From NCBI GenBank assembly GCA_023055355.1, contig JALJCS010000007.1, positions 2,274,001 through 2,338,000 of the forward strand: 64,000 nucleotides of DNA. Reading direction: 5' to 3'. Position numbers and translations under genes: made by a program. This document shows, piece after piece, positions 12,401-22,103 of the stretch. The notes beneath the pieces are model-generated. The model made no database searches and was not told where the DNA came from. It saw nothing but the letters and a program-made list of their open reading frames with translations. The stretch comes from Agelaius tricolor. Lineage: Eukaryota > Chordata > Aves > Passeriformes > Icteridae. How positions within the stretch are numbered: the first letter of the stretch is position 1; each line of letters opens with the position of its first letter.

Positions 12401-13159
12401 TAAGCACAGGTTTTTCTCCACATTCACAATGACTGAAATCCAGAGAGTGGCTGCAGACAGCACAAACCCAGAGCTGCTGAAACCAGGGTTTGGCTGCCAA
12501 ATGGAGCAGGATTTTACCTGGATGCTGCATCTGCTCCTGCCTCAACCTCTTCCCTCCAACCCACCAGATTTATTTTAGTCTCCATTTCATATCTGTGCTG
12601 AACCTGGGCCAGTTACCCACCTTTTTTTCCTCCTAGATAGCACATGAATAACCTTTGCTACTAAAGAATAAATAATTCATGGGTCAGGGCTGCTTTCCCA
12701 CCCTCTTTCCCACCTTCCCATGGAGCAACAGGGCTCTGAATGGCTCCAAACTTCCCAAAAGCTGCAGAGAGGGACTCAAGATAAACCTGAGCTCCCCCAA
12801 AACACATCCCAAAACTGATCTGAAAGCTCTGCCTGGCTGCTCCAGGTCTCCAGGGTGGCTGCACGGGGAATAAATGCCTTAAATCCTGCAGGGAGGATCC
12901 TGGGGCTGGGGGCAGCAGCCAGGGCTGCCGAGGATGAGCTGGGATCTGAAATGCAGGGAACTCTCAGAACTTTGGGGGGTGTAAGCCAAAGCTTGGAATG
13001 AAACCCAGGATTTGATCTTAGAGCTTGGAAAAGGCTCCCAAACTGAGGTGCTGGAAGGGAGAATGGGGATTTGTAGTTTAAAGCAGAGGCACTTTAAGTG
13101 GAGAAAAAATTTATAGTTTTAGGGTTTAAGATCTAGAAAAAATAAAAGTATTAAAAATA
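9411..13159. other. Intergenic sequence, no gene seen
   Basis: Mostly unique DNA. Small features: a 25-base direct duplication at about 10,287-10,337 (GAGATAAATTCCATT units) and an A-run at 9,653-9,664. The AT-rich block 10,500-10,780 is well-mixed unique sequence that could be regulatory. Open frames near 11,119-11,940 overlap one another on both strands, lack splice-bounded structure and look fortuitous. Confidence 0.4.
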
Positions 13160-13275
13160 TGAGATGTGGCACTGGGTGCCAGGGTTTAGTTGAGCTGCTG
13201 GGGCTGGGCTGGACTTGATGATCCTGAAGGTCTCTGGCAACCCAGGGATTCTGGGATTCTGGGAATTCTGTGAAA
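13160..13275 (+). mobile_element. CR1 LINE 3' end
   Basis: Carries the CR1 3' block 'ggacttgatgatcctgaagg' followed by repeated GGGATTCTG units, the degenerate 3'-terminal microsatellite of CR1. Orientation + is set by the tail. Severely 5'-truncated. Confidence 0.7.
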
Positions 13276-13279
13276 AGCA

Positions 13280-13600
13280 GTTCCAGAGGTAAACAAGGAG
13301 TGTAGGTCTGTGTGTCAGAACACGATTGGCTAAGAAAGCTCACACTGTAACATGGGTCCATAAAACAAAATATTTAAGGACTGGGTCAAAAACATAAATA
13401 TCCTTGTTGGCAGTGTTTTATTGGTCAATAACCCCCTAAAAGTTCTTGTAACTGAGGGTCTTGGGACCTTCTGAACCATGCTGTAACAATGTGAGCCAAA
13501 CTCACCCTTCCTACCTATGTGGAAAATAAAAAAATAAACCACATCATCAAAAGCAAGTCAGAGGTTCCATCTCTAACTCATTCAAAACTCCCTCAAAAAT
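13280..13600 (+). mobile_element. Probable solo LTR
   Basis: Contains an AT-rich promoter-like part (13,355-13,405), a middle region, and clustered AATAAA signals at 13,525-13,537 followed by a short tail. This is an LTR-like order in + orientation. It has no second copy in the window, so the ends are approximate. Confidence 0.4.
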
Positions 13601-13914
13601 CCCCACAGGAATGCTCCTCCCTGAGGGGCTGAGCTGAAGGATGGGGTCCCGCAGGAGTGGGGAGGGTGTGGCTGAGTTCAAATGATGAATCTTGACAATT
13701 GTGGAGCTGCTGCTTCAAGGATTTGCTGTGGAGGAGCAGCTCCCGTGTGAGGAGGACACCTACCAGGGCCAGGACCTGCCTGAAGAAATAGAGATAAATC
13801 CCTGGGGAATAAAGAAACAAGAAAAAAGGAAGAAAAGGAACTCAGAATTCCCTAGAGGCTGGTGAAATGGTGGAACCATTACTTGTGACTGCACCACTAA
13901 ATGGATTCTTTGCT

Positions 13915-14470
13915 TCTTTTCTGCCAGGGTCAGGATTAAATGTGTGAGAGGGTATTTCTTGTTGGCACTCAGATGTTTATCAGTTCTTATCTCTGTCACA
14001 GTCTCACAAACCCTGAGTTCTGCAGCACTTCACTCCAACAAACTAAAAATGGAGCCCTGTCTCTCTCTCCAAGGCCTTTGAAGGATAAACTGTCCAATTA
14101 ACAAATGACACCTCAATTATTTTCACTTTTAACCCAATACCCAACCACCCGTGCCCACAATCGGGACTTTTTTATCCAATGACACAAAACCACCCAAACC
14201 CATGGAGAAGAAGAAGAAGGAGAAGGAGCAGCCTCCACCCTAAACCCTCCATCTTGCTTTCTCTCTATTCCTGTATTCTAAACCCCTAAACTCTGAGTTT
14301 CCCACCCTGTGATATCACACACTTCTATTCAAACTCCACCCCCACAATCCCAGTTCTGCCATTCCATTCTGGAAGCTTCTCCATGGCCTCAGGTCAGTGC
14401 AGTGTTCTCTTGGGGGTCAGTGCCTGGCAGCACAGAAAGTCCCAAATTCTCAGCAGCCAGGGTTCCAACA
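13915..14470 (+). mobile_element. Solo LTR, family X copy 2
   Basis: Homologous in direct orientation to 38,825-39,435 and in inverted orientation to 5,872-6,495. Ends 'gggttccaaca', compatible with a CA terminus. Its internal GAA/GGAGAA tract is the shortest of the three (14,203-14,230). Several hundred bases upstream is another LTR and downstream a CR1, so this is an insertion hot zone. Confidence 0.7.
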
Positions 14471-14769
14471 ATTAACCAGAGTTTGCTGCATGATGGAGAA
14501 ATTCCCCTCTCCCTGTGGAGAATCTGGAAGGTTCCCTGCAGGAATCCCTGTTCCCATAATGGGAATTGGTGCCTGTGGCTGCCCTGGCTGCTCAGCACTG
14601 TTGGGGATCCTTCAATGCCCCAGATCCCCCATTCCCAGTGTCCTCATGGTCACAAATCTCCCATTTTGGATCCTTTCACTTGAAATGAACCTGATTCCTT
14701 CAGAAATCTGGTGGCCAGAGCAGGAGGAAAGCGCGATCCACACGCGATTCCAAAACATGGCCTTGTTGT

Positions 14770-15022
14770 CTTGGGAAATATCACAAAATCCCAGAATCCC
14801 TGAGGTTGGAAAAGCTCTGCCAGCCCATGCAGTGCCAGCTGTGCCCCATGGGCACCTTGTCCCCAGCCCAGAGCACTCAGTGCCACCTGCAGGGGACACC
14901 TGCAGGGCTGGGCACTGCAAAGCTCCCTGGGCAGCCCCTGGCAATGTTTCCCAACACTTTCCATGAGGAAATTCCTGCTCGTGTCCAACCCGAGCCTCCC
15001 TGGCAAGTACTCCTGTGTAATC
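14770..15022 (-). mobile_element. CR1 LINE fragment (minus)
   Basis: Starts 'aaaatcccagaatccctgag', the reversed CR1 tail, then 'ccatgggcaccttgtcccca' and 'ctgcagggctgggcactgc'. It ends 'gtccaacccgagcctccctg', the reversed 'aggttggac' CR1 block. Much of it is shared almost base for base with the CR1 copy at 23,750-23,920. Confidence 0.8.
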
Positions 15023-15119
15023 CAGATTTCCTGTATTTCCCAAGCAGAATTGACTGCCCCTCCTGTTACAGCTCTCTGTTCTTTGTAATGACAGAAGTTT
15101 ATTCTGTCATTTCATTGCC

Positions 15120-15540
15120 TATTATTTTTAAATAATGATTAAAATAAGTATTAATATTCATATTAATATTAAATCATATATTTGTAACATATAAAATGCA
15201 TATCTAGAATATAGAATACAGAATATATTATACTTTATATGCAATATATTATATATTATATATTATATATTATATATCACATATCACATATCACATATCA
15301 CATATCACAATCACATATTATATATTATACAATGCGTATCATATATTGCATATTATATATCATATATTGTATATTATATATTTATTATATTATATATTTA
15401 TTATATTTATAGACCATATATTATATGTTATATGTTATAAACATATTTTCTATAACATTAATATTGGTATTTACATTTATATTAGTATTAATATTAAAAT
15501 AAATATATATATTTATATCTCTCATATAGGAATAATTTCA
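15120..15540. repeat. AT-rich simple repeats (TATAT, CACATAT)
   Basis: A run of ATTATAT and ATCACAT units, including about six ATCACAT-type copies at 15,275-15,315, embedded in almost pure AT sequence. The open frame through it (15,346-15,594) is low-complexity I/Y-rich and not a gene. Confidence 0.85.
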
Positions 15541-16500
15541 TTTATAGTACCTCACACCACGGGGCTGCTTCCTGACTCTGGCTGCTGCTGCTGAACCCCA
15601 CTTTTGAGCTCAGTTTAGCAAATTTTAGGCCAGCACAGCCTAAAGTTTAAGGAAGCCTGAGTTAAATCATTACCCAGGGTGGAAACTGCCACAAAACAAG
15701 AAAAGAGCTGAGTTTCTGGGGGTTGAGTTTTGGTTTCATCTGAACCACAAACCCAAATCTGAAGATGACAAGGTTGTTTAAAAGCTGCTCCTGCATTTGC
15801 AGCACAAGCACTGGGCCATGCTTAGCTCAAGATAAGAGTGAATTTTAATAAATTAAATCTGTTTATTCAGACCTCCAACTGCTACAGATATGCCGTAAAT
15901 CTTCTTGCCTGGTGAGATTTACTGGAAACATCATGAAAATATTCCATTTATTGTACTTGTTTTATCACTTGTGATCTTACTCAAACCCAAAAATCAAAAA
16001 TTGCTGTGCTGAAATGGCAGATACCATTTTTAAAGGCTGCTAATCTCAAGGTTTTATTGCTCGGCATGAATTTCTAGGTTTGTTTTTATTTTATTTGAGA
16101 GGGGAAAAAAAAAGAGAGGGGAGCACAGAAATTGCTAATGAGCATAATTATGTGCTGCCCAGACTGAAAATGCCATCATGGCTTGCATGGCTTGGGGGAA
16201 GATTCCAAAATATTCCAAAATATTCCACCTTGTGACTCTGACAGAAGTGGAAACACACTTACCAGGGGTTTTTAGCTGCCTGCCAGCTTCATGTGTAATT
16301 AGCTAAAATAATAAGGGCTGATCAGTTAAAAAAAAACTGGCACCGATTTAAAATAAAAAGATGTCAAGTCCACTCAGTCTGCACTCTGCAAAAACAAAAT
16401 TCTGCCAGCAACTTCCTTGAAACAAATCCTTTTAAAATATCAACAGTAATGTGATACACCAGATCTAACAGAGAAGAGAGAAATTTCACTTCTGTATTTT
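15541..16500. promoter_or_regulatory. Candidate conserved non-coding sequence
   Basis: Unique, moderately AT-rich DNA rich in homeobox-type cores, such as AGCTAATAAT-like and TAATTAGCT strings at about 16,298-16,310 and TGCTAATGAGCATAATTAT at 16,131-16,149. It is bounded by simple repeats on both sides and shows no coding potential. Its texture matches vertebrate developmental enhancers, but without alignment this is inference only. Confidence 0.25.
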
Positions 16501-16509
16501 TACTGCTCC

Positions 16510-16775
16510 CTAAATGAGACACCTAAAAGGAGATATTCACCCTAAACCTGTGCTTATGACCTGATAACCAGGTGCTGGTAACCAGTACTGCTGATAATCA
16601 ATAACCATATTGCTGATAAGCAGTTTTTGATGGGGATAGAAGGAGATATTCACCATAAACTAAAAGGAGATATTCACCATAAACCTGTGCTTATAACCTG
16701 ATAACCAGGTGCTGGTAACCAGTATTGCTGATAATCAATAACCAATATTGCTGATAACCAATTTTTGGTGGGGAA
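16510..16775. repeat. Tandem duplication of ~140 bases
   Basis: Two copies of a unit containing 'ggagatattcaccctaaacc', 'tgataaccaggtgctggtaa' and 'ctgataatcaataacca' lie at about 16,527-16,640 and 16,661-16,775, with an extra partial 'ggagatattcaccataaac' between them at 16,640-16,660. Copies differ at only a few bases, so the duplication is fairly young. The core also contains smaller internal GATAACCA repeats. Confidence 0.8.
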
Positions 16776-16859
16776 TTTGGTGTTGCAGCTCTTCCCATAC
16801 TTCTCTGGGTGCTCTGTCACCCACAAAAAAGTAGGAAAGTAAGCGATGAAAAGTAGAAT

Positions 16860-17180
16860 TTTTTAAAATAATTTATTATTATTATTATTATTATTATTTA
16901 TTTTAAATTATTATTATTATTTAAATGATTTAATAGCAATTTTTATAAAAATTAATAAATAATAAATAAAAATAAATAATAAATAGTAAATAATAAATAG
17001 AAATAAATTAATTTTTAATATAAATTATTTTTAAAATAATTTTTATTGTAGAAAATATATAGTTATTTATTATTATATATTTATTATTTATTATAATAAA
17101 TATATAATAATATATTATTATTACATATATACATATATATATATGTAATATTTACAAAATACATATTATTATTATGTATT
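16860..17180. repeat. AT-rich low-complexity block, (TTA)n and related
   Basis: ATT and AATAAA-type simple repeats at 16,870-17,180, almost without G or C. Confidence 0.85.
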
Positions 17181-17261
17181 ATTATTATATATTATAAGGA
17201 AACATGCCCTGCTTATTACCCAGAGTAAATAAGAAGCGATGAGGGCTTTTGAAATGAAATA

Positions 17262-17555
17262 AATAAATAAATAAATAAATAAATGTTATAACTATATAAA
17301 AATATATTATAAATTTGTATATTTATATATTATAATTATATAAAATATTTATATTTATATTTATATTTATATTTATATTTATATAAATTATATTTTATAT
17401 ATTTTTATATATTTCTTTATATATATTATATTTATATATGTTATATAAATTATATTTATATTTATATTTATATTTATATTTATATAAATATAAATATAAA
17501 TATAAATATAAATATAAATATAAATATAAATATAAATATAAATATAAATATAATA
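17262..17555. repeat. (TATTTA)n / (TAAATA)n inverted microsatellite
   Basis: After (AATA)n at 17,259-17,283 comes a hexamer tract of TATTTA units (17,345-17,390 and 17,450-17,482). At about 17,483 it switches to its reverse complement, TAAATA (17,484-17,552). The switch makes a near-perfect palindrome with arms of at least 30 bases. Confidence 0.9.
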
Positions 17556-17579
17556 TCCCAACCCAGCCCGTTTATACAT

Positions 17580-18402
17580 CTACCCAAGGTAAGAAATTCC
17601 AAATAATGAACGGGGAGAAAGCCAGAAATAAAAATTGCTTGGATGCAGGCCCTATCTGTGCTCCATTTGTGCTGCTGTGCAAAAACAGGGAGTCTCTGTG
17701 GCCGCTGGGCTCTTTGCTCAGGGAGGGAGATGGATTACGTGGCTCAGCCCTCTTGGCAAGGAAACACACGGCCCCCACATGTCAGCAGAGGAATCCTCAT
17801 CACCACTCATGTAAAATCTAATCCCTGCCTGTCATGACAGTCTCCAAAACATGGAGCACTCCCTGAACCACAGCCAATTTTTCCCCTCCAGGAGCAGCAC
17901 TCCCTGCTCCGTGTGCGTGTTACGCCTCGGCGTAGAAATATTCCCACTTTTAAAGCAGAGATTTAGAGCTGAGAGGGGCTGGAAGGCAGTGGGAATACCA
18001 TGGGATTCCTTTGGAGGCTTGACACTTGAAACTCGGAGGTTTTTTTCCCCCTCTCCCAGGGGAATTCCCAAAGGCAGGAGCATTTCCCCCAGCCTCATTT
18101 CGGGACGTGTGAGTGAAATCCAGGACACAATGGATGGATGGGGCTGCTGTAAAGAAGCCTTTGTCCGAAATTCCTGCAGCACTAAGTCCTCCCAGAAACT
18201 GGATCTGCAGAGAGCAGCACGAATATATCAGGATGTGTGGTGAGCAGGACAAATGTGGCTTGGCATAAGCAGCTGCAGGGCTGCAGACGTGTGCCCTGAT
18301 GGGAGGTGAGTGCTGCCTGAATTGCTGCTCTGCTCCAGAGGCACCTGTTGAAATAAAATACAGCCCAGGAGCCCCAGGGGCTGGGCTGAGGTGGAGATCC
18401 TC
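17580..18402. other. Unique intergenic sequence, no gene seen
   Basis: Balanced-composition DNA between an AT-rich hairpin and the CR1-derived satellite. Overlapping open frames on both strands show no domain or splice structure. Contains one TACGTG core at about 17,737, weak evidence of anything by itself. Confidence 0.4.
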
Positions 18403-20227
18403 AGGAGCACGTGGGTGTCCGAGCAGCAAATCACGGGAATTGGGGTTTTTTTCCAGGTAATCTGTGGATGTTTTTGGGTTCCCACCAAAAGAGGGCTTGA
18501 AGAGGAGAGGATCTGAGGCAAGACGTGGATGCTCTTAAAAAGGAGAGGAAAAACCTCCAGATGTGCCAGGGAATGCTCAGGTTGGACACGAGGAGGAATT
18601 TCCTCATGGGAGTGCTGAGCACCAAATCATGGGAATTGGGTTTTATTCTAGGTAATCTGAGGGTGCTGTTGGGTTCCCACCAAAAGAGGGCTGGAGGAGG
18701 AGAGGAATCAAGGCAAGGCATGGGTCCTCTTCAAAACCAGAGGAAAAAACCTCCTGATGTGCCAAGGAAGGGTTGGACACCAGGAGCAATTTCCTCATGG
18801 GAGCACATGGGTGTCTGAACACCAAAGTATGGAAACTGGGGGTTTTTCCAGCTAATCTGAGGGTTCTGTTGGGTTCCCACCAAGAGCCTGGGGCTGGAGG
18901 AGGAGAGGAACCAAGGCAAGGCATGGATACTCTTCAAAAGGAGAGGAAAAACCTCCAGATGTGCCAAGGAAGGGTTGGACACCAGGAGAAATTTCCTCCT
19001 GGGAGCACGTGGGTGTCTGAGCATGAAATCACAGGAACTGGGGTTTTTTCCAGGTAATCTCTGGGAGTTGTGGTGTTCCCACCAAAAGAGGGCTGGAGGA
19101 GGAGAGGATCCAAGGCAAGACATGGATGCTCTTCAAAAGGAGAGGAAAAAAACCTCCAGATGTGCCAGGTGATGCTCAGGTTGAACTCCAGGAGGAATTT
19201 CCTCATGGGAATGTCTGAGAATGAAATCATGGGAATTGGGGTTTTTTCCAGGTAATCTGTGGATGTTTTTGGGTTCCCACCAAGAGCCTGGGGCTGGAGG
19301 AGGAGAGGATCCAAGGCAAGGCATGGATGCTCTTCAAAACAAGAGGAAAAAACCTCCAGATGTGCCAGGGAAGGGTTGGACACCAGGAGCAATTTCCCCA
19401 TGGAAGCACGTGGGTGTCTGAGCACCAAATCATGGGAATTGGGGTTTTTTCCAGTAATCTGAAGGTTCAGCTGTTGGGTTCCCACCAAAAGAGGGCTGGA
19501 GGAGGAGAGGAACCAAGGCAAGGCATGGGTCCTCTTCAACAGGAGAGGAAAAAACCTCCAGATGTGCCAGGGGATGCTCAGGTTGGACACCAGGAAGAAT
19601 TTCCTCATGGGAGCACGTGGGTGTCTGAGCATGAAATCACAGGAACTGGGGTTTTTTCCAGGTAATCTGTGGGTATTGTTGGGTTCCCACCAAAACAGGG
19701 CTGGAGGAGGAGAGGAACCGAGTCAAGGCATGGATGCTCTTCAAAAGGAGAGGAAAAAAACCTCCAGATGTGCCAGGGGATGCTCAGGTTGAACTCCAGG
19801 AGGAATTTCCTCATGGGAATGTCTGAGAATGAAATCATGGGAATTGGGGTTTTTTCCCGGTAATCTGTGGATGTTTTTATGTTCCCACCAAGAGCCTTCG
19901 GCTGGAGGAGGAAAGGATCCAAGGCAAGGATCCTCTTGTTTTCCTCTTCAAAACAAGAGGAAAAAACCTCCAGATGTGCCAGGGAAGGCTCAGGTTGGAC
20001 ACCAGGAGCAATTTCCCCATGGAAGCATGTGGGTGTCTGAGCACCAAATCATGGGAATTGGGGTTTTTCCAGGTAATCTGAAGGTGCTGTTGAGTTCCCA
20101 CCAAAACAGGGCTGGAGGAGAAGAGGAACCAAGGCAAGGCATGGATGCTCTTCAAAAGGAGAGGAAAAAACCTCCAGATGTGCCAGGGGAAGCTCAGGCT
20201 GGACATCAGGAAGAATTTCCTCATGGA
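18403..20227. repeat. CR1-derived ~200-bp tandem satellite, ~9 copies
   Basis: Nine direct repeats of about 195-210 bases. Each contains 'ttccaggtaatctg', 'gggttcccaccaaaa' (or 'ccaagagcctggggc'), 'ggatgctcttcaaaaggag', 'cctccagatgtgccagg', 'gctcaggttggacacc' and 'aggaatttcctcatggga'. Phase marks ('ggtaatctg' or close) fall near 18,457, 18,649, 18,850, 19,051, 19,250, 19,453, 19,661, 19,859 and 20,071. The 'ggttggacaccaggaggaat' part is the CR1 3'-region block, so the unit derives from + strand CR1. Two alternating variants exist: AAAAGAGGGCTGG and AAGAGCCTGGGGCTGG. Long repetitive reading frames here are artefacts of a period close to a multiple of three. Confidence 0.92.
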
Positions 20228-20395
20228 AAGGTGCCACCTCCAGGACACCTGCAGGGATGGGCACTCCAAACCTCCCTGGGCAGCTCCTCCCAGTATTTCC
20301 CAACCCTTTCCATGGGGAAATTCCTGCTGGTGTCCAACCTGAGCCTCCCTGGCAAATTCTTCTGTGTATTCCACATTTCCTGCATTTCCCAAGCA
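20228..20395 (-). mobile_element. Inverted CR1 segment capping the satellite
   Basis: Begins 'gtgccacctccaggacacct' and runs through 'catggggaaattcctgctgg' and 'tgtccaacctgagcctccct', all in minus CR1 orientation. The bases before it and after it (from 'cccttggaaagagctccccc') are + CR1 and would join naturally if this block were removed. It is therefore a nested antisense CR1 or a local inversion. Positions 20,311-20,344 are nearly the reverse complement of 20,192-20,226 and of the same block in every satellite unit. Confidence 0.7.
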
Positions 20396-20600
20396 GCCCT
20401 TGGAAAGAGCTCCCCCGGGAAGGTTTGGAGTCTCCATCCCTGGAGGTGCCCCAGGAATTCCTGGAGGTGGCACTGAATGCTGGGGACAAGGTGGGCATCG
20501 GGCACAGCCGAACTCAGAGATCCTGGAGGCCATTTCCAGCCTGAATCCTGGGGTTCTGGGGCAGAATCTGAATTATCCAAGTGCTGCTGGATAAATGTAG
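20396..20600 (+). mobile_element. CR1 LINE fragment (+) after the inversion
   Basis: Continues the + CR1 consensus with 'ggtttggagtctccatccct', 'ggaattcctggaggtggcac' and 'gggcatcgggcacagcc'. The expected CR1 tail is replaced by 'ggatcctggaggcc'-type sequence. A small GGTACCACA repeat follows at 20,609-20,660. Confidence 0.65.
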
Positions 20601-20660
20601 GGTCTGGTGGGTACCACAAGCAGCATTTTGGGTACCACAGCATCTTGGGTACCACAAGGA

Positions 20661-21270
20661 GCATTTTGATGCTTTGATCTAGTTTCAAGTTATTTCAACA
20701 GGCAGGAAAGTTCTTGAGAGGTATTTGGTATTTCCTGGTCACTTTGGCATCTCCTCCTCCTCTCAGAGATGGAAAACTCACAGAAAAACCTGGGCACTGA
20801 AACACCAGAGGGGAAAAGAATTTTATTCTTCTTTGCCTCATAGGTAGAGGGTGAATTTCTGGGGGTGTTACAGCACTGCTTAAAAAGAAGATTCTCCCAT
20901 CAGTGCCCTGCCCTGAACACGAGTTCCATGGCCCTGGAATCATTGTGGGTTCTGGTTTTCCTCCCCCCCTGGCAGAGCATTAACACTGGATATTCCAAAC
21001 TCACTGAAAGTTTCAGATAAACAGATTATCTGGAATTAAACAGGTACCACTTAGCAAAAGAGTGAAGCAGAAGAAAAAAGAAGTGAGGCCCAAGCTGGGA
21101 TTGCAAGTTTTTTACTCCTTGGTGTTAATCTTCCTCTTAATGAGGCTGAAAACCCACTCAGCCTCAGGAGCTTGCTCAGCAGGCAGAGGGAAGAGGCAAA
21201 ATCATTCAAAACTGTGATTTTTAGCAATATTTTTTGTTGAGAGTGTCAGAAATGTAAGGCTACCATGCCA
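20661..21270. other. Intergenic sequence, no gene seen
   Basis: Unique DNA with no identifiable repeat or gene. Confidence 0.4.
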
Positions 21271-21272
21271 TC

Positions 21273-21273
21273 T

Positions 21274-21323
<50 letters not shown>

Positions 21324-21450
21324 GTTGTTGTTGTTGTTGTTATTGTTTTGTTGTTGTATTTTATTTTTATTTTTATTTTTATTTTATTTTTATTTTTATT
21401 TTTATTTTTATTTTTATTTTTATTTTTATTTTTATTTTTATTTTTATTTT
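21273..21450. repeat. (TTA)n-(GTT)n-(TTTTA)n compound microsatellite
   Basis: About 16 TTA units (21,275-21,322), then a TTG run, then TTTTTA/TTTTA units to 21,450. The long L/F-rich frame it creates is not coding. Confidence 0.95.
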
Positions 21451-21753
21451 TCTTATCCTAATTGCTAAAGCAAGAGAAACACCCAGAAAAGCTGAGAGCA
21501 GCTTGTTGTCCCTGGATTTTTTCAATTTTCTTCATGGGAAAAGCTTTTAAGAACTCCTAGTCAGGGTCAGATTTTGTTACTCCAAACAATTTATTACCTG
21601 TTCATGTCCACATATTTAGATCCATATTGACAATACAGAGTTTTACAAGGTATTTAGAGGGTTTTATTCCATAAATTAAACATTGTTTCAGTGAGATAAA
21701 TGAAATGTTTATAGTGTCACAGTGATATTGGAAATAGAGCAATTGTTGGTGTG

Positions 21754-22103
21754 ATGGGAAAGGGGAAAGGAAAGGGGGAAAGGAAAAGGGGAAAGGAAAA
21801 GGGGAAAGGAAAAGGGGAAAGGAAAAGGGGAAAGGAAAAGGGGAAAGGAAAAGGGGAAAGGAAAAGGGGAAAGGAAAAGGGGAAAGGAAAAGGGGAAAGG
21901 AAAAGGGGAAAGGAAAAGGGGAAAGGAAAAGGGGAAAGGAAAGGAAAGGAAAGGAAAGGAAAGGAAAGGAAAGGAAAGGAAAGGAAAGGAAAGGAAAGGA
22001 AAGGAAAGGAAAGGAAAGGAAAGGAAAGGAAAGGAAAGGAAAGGAAAGGAAAGGAAAGGAAAGGAAAGGAAAGGAAAGGAAAGGAAAGGAAAGGAAAGGA
22101 AAG
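21754..22103. repeat. Polypurine tract: GGGGAAAGGAAAA then GGAAA repeats
   Basis: A 13-base unit (GGGGAAAGGAAAA) repeats about 13 times to about 21,938 and gives way to about 33 copies of GGAAA ending at 22,103. All ~350 bases of the + strand are purine. The basic K/G/E-rich frame here is a repeat translation, not a protein. Confidence 0.97.

Noticed and set aside
5872..14470. A full-length provirus bounded by the inverted LTRs at 5.9 and 14.0 kb
   Set aside because: The two LTRs are in opposite orientation and the sequence between them contains AT-rich arrays, another LTR type and unique DNA but no retroviral frames, so they are independent solo LTRs.
18934..20533. Several 100-230 codon repetitive frames on both strands
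   Set aside because: All lie inside the ~200-bp CR1-derived satellite. The repeats in the peptides mirror the DNA period, and neighbouring units carry frame-shifting indels.
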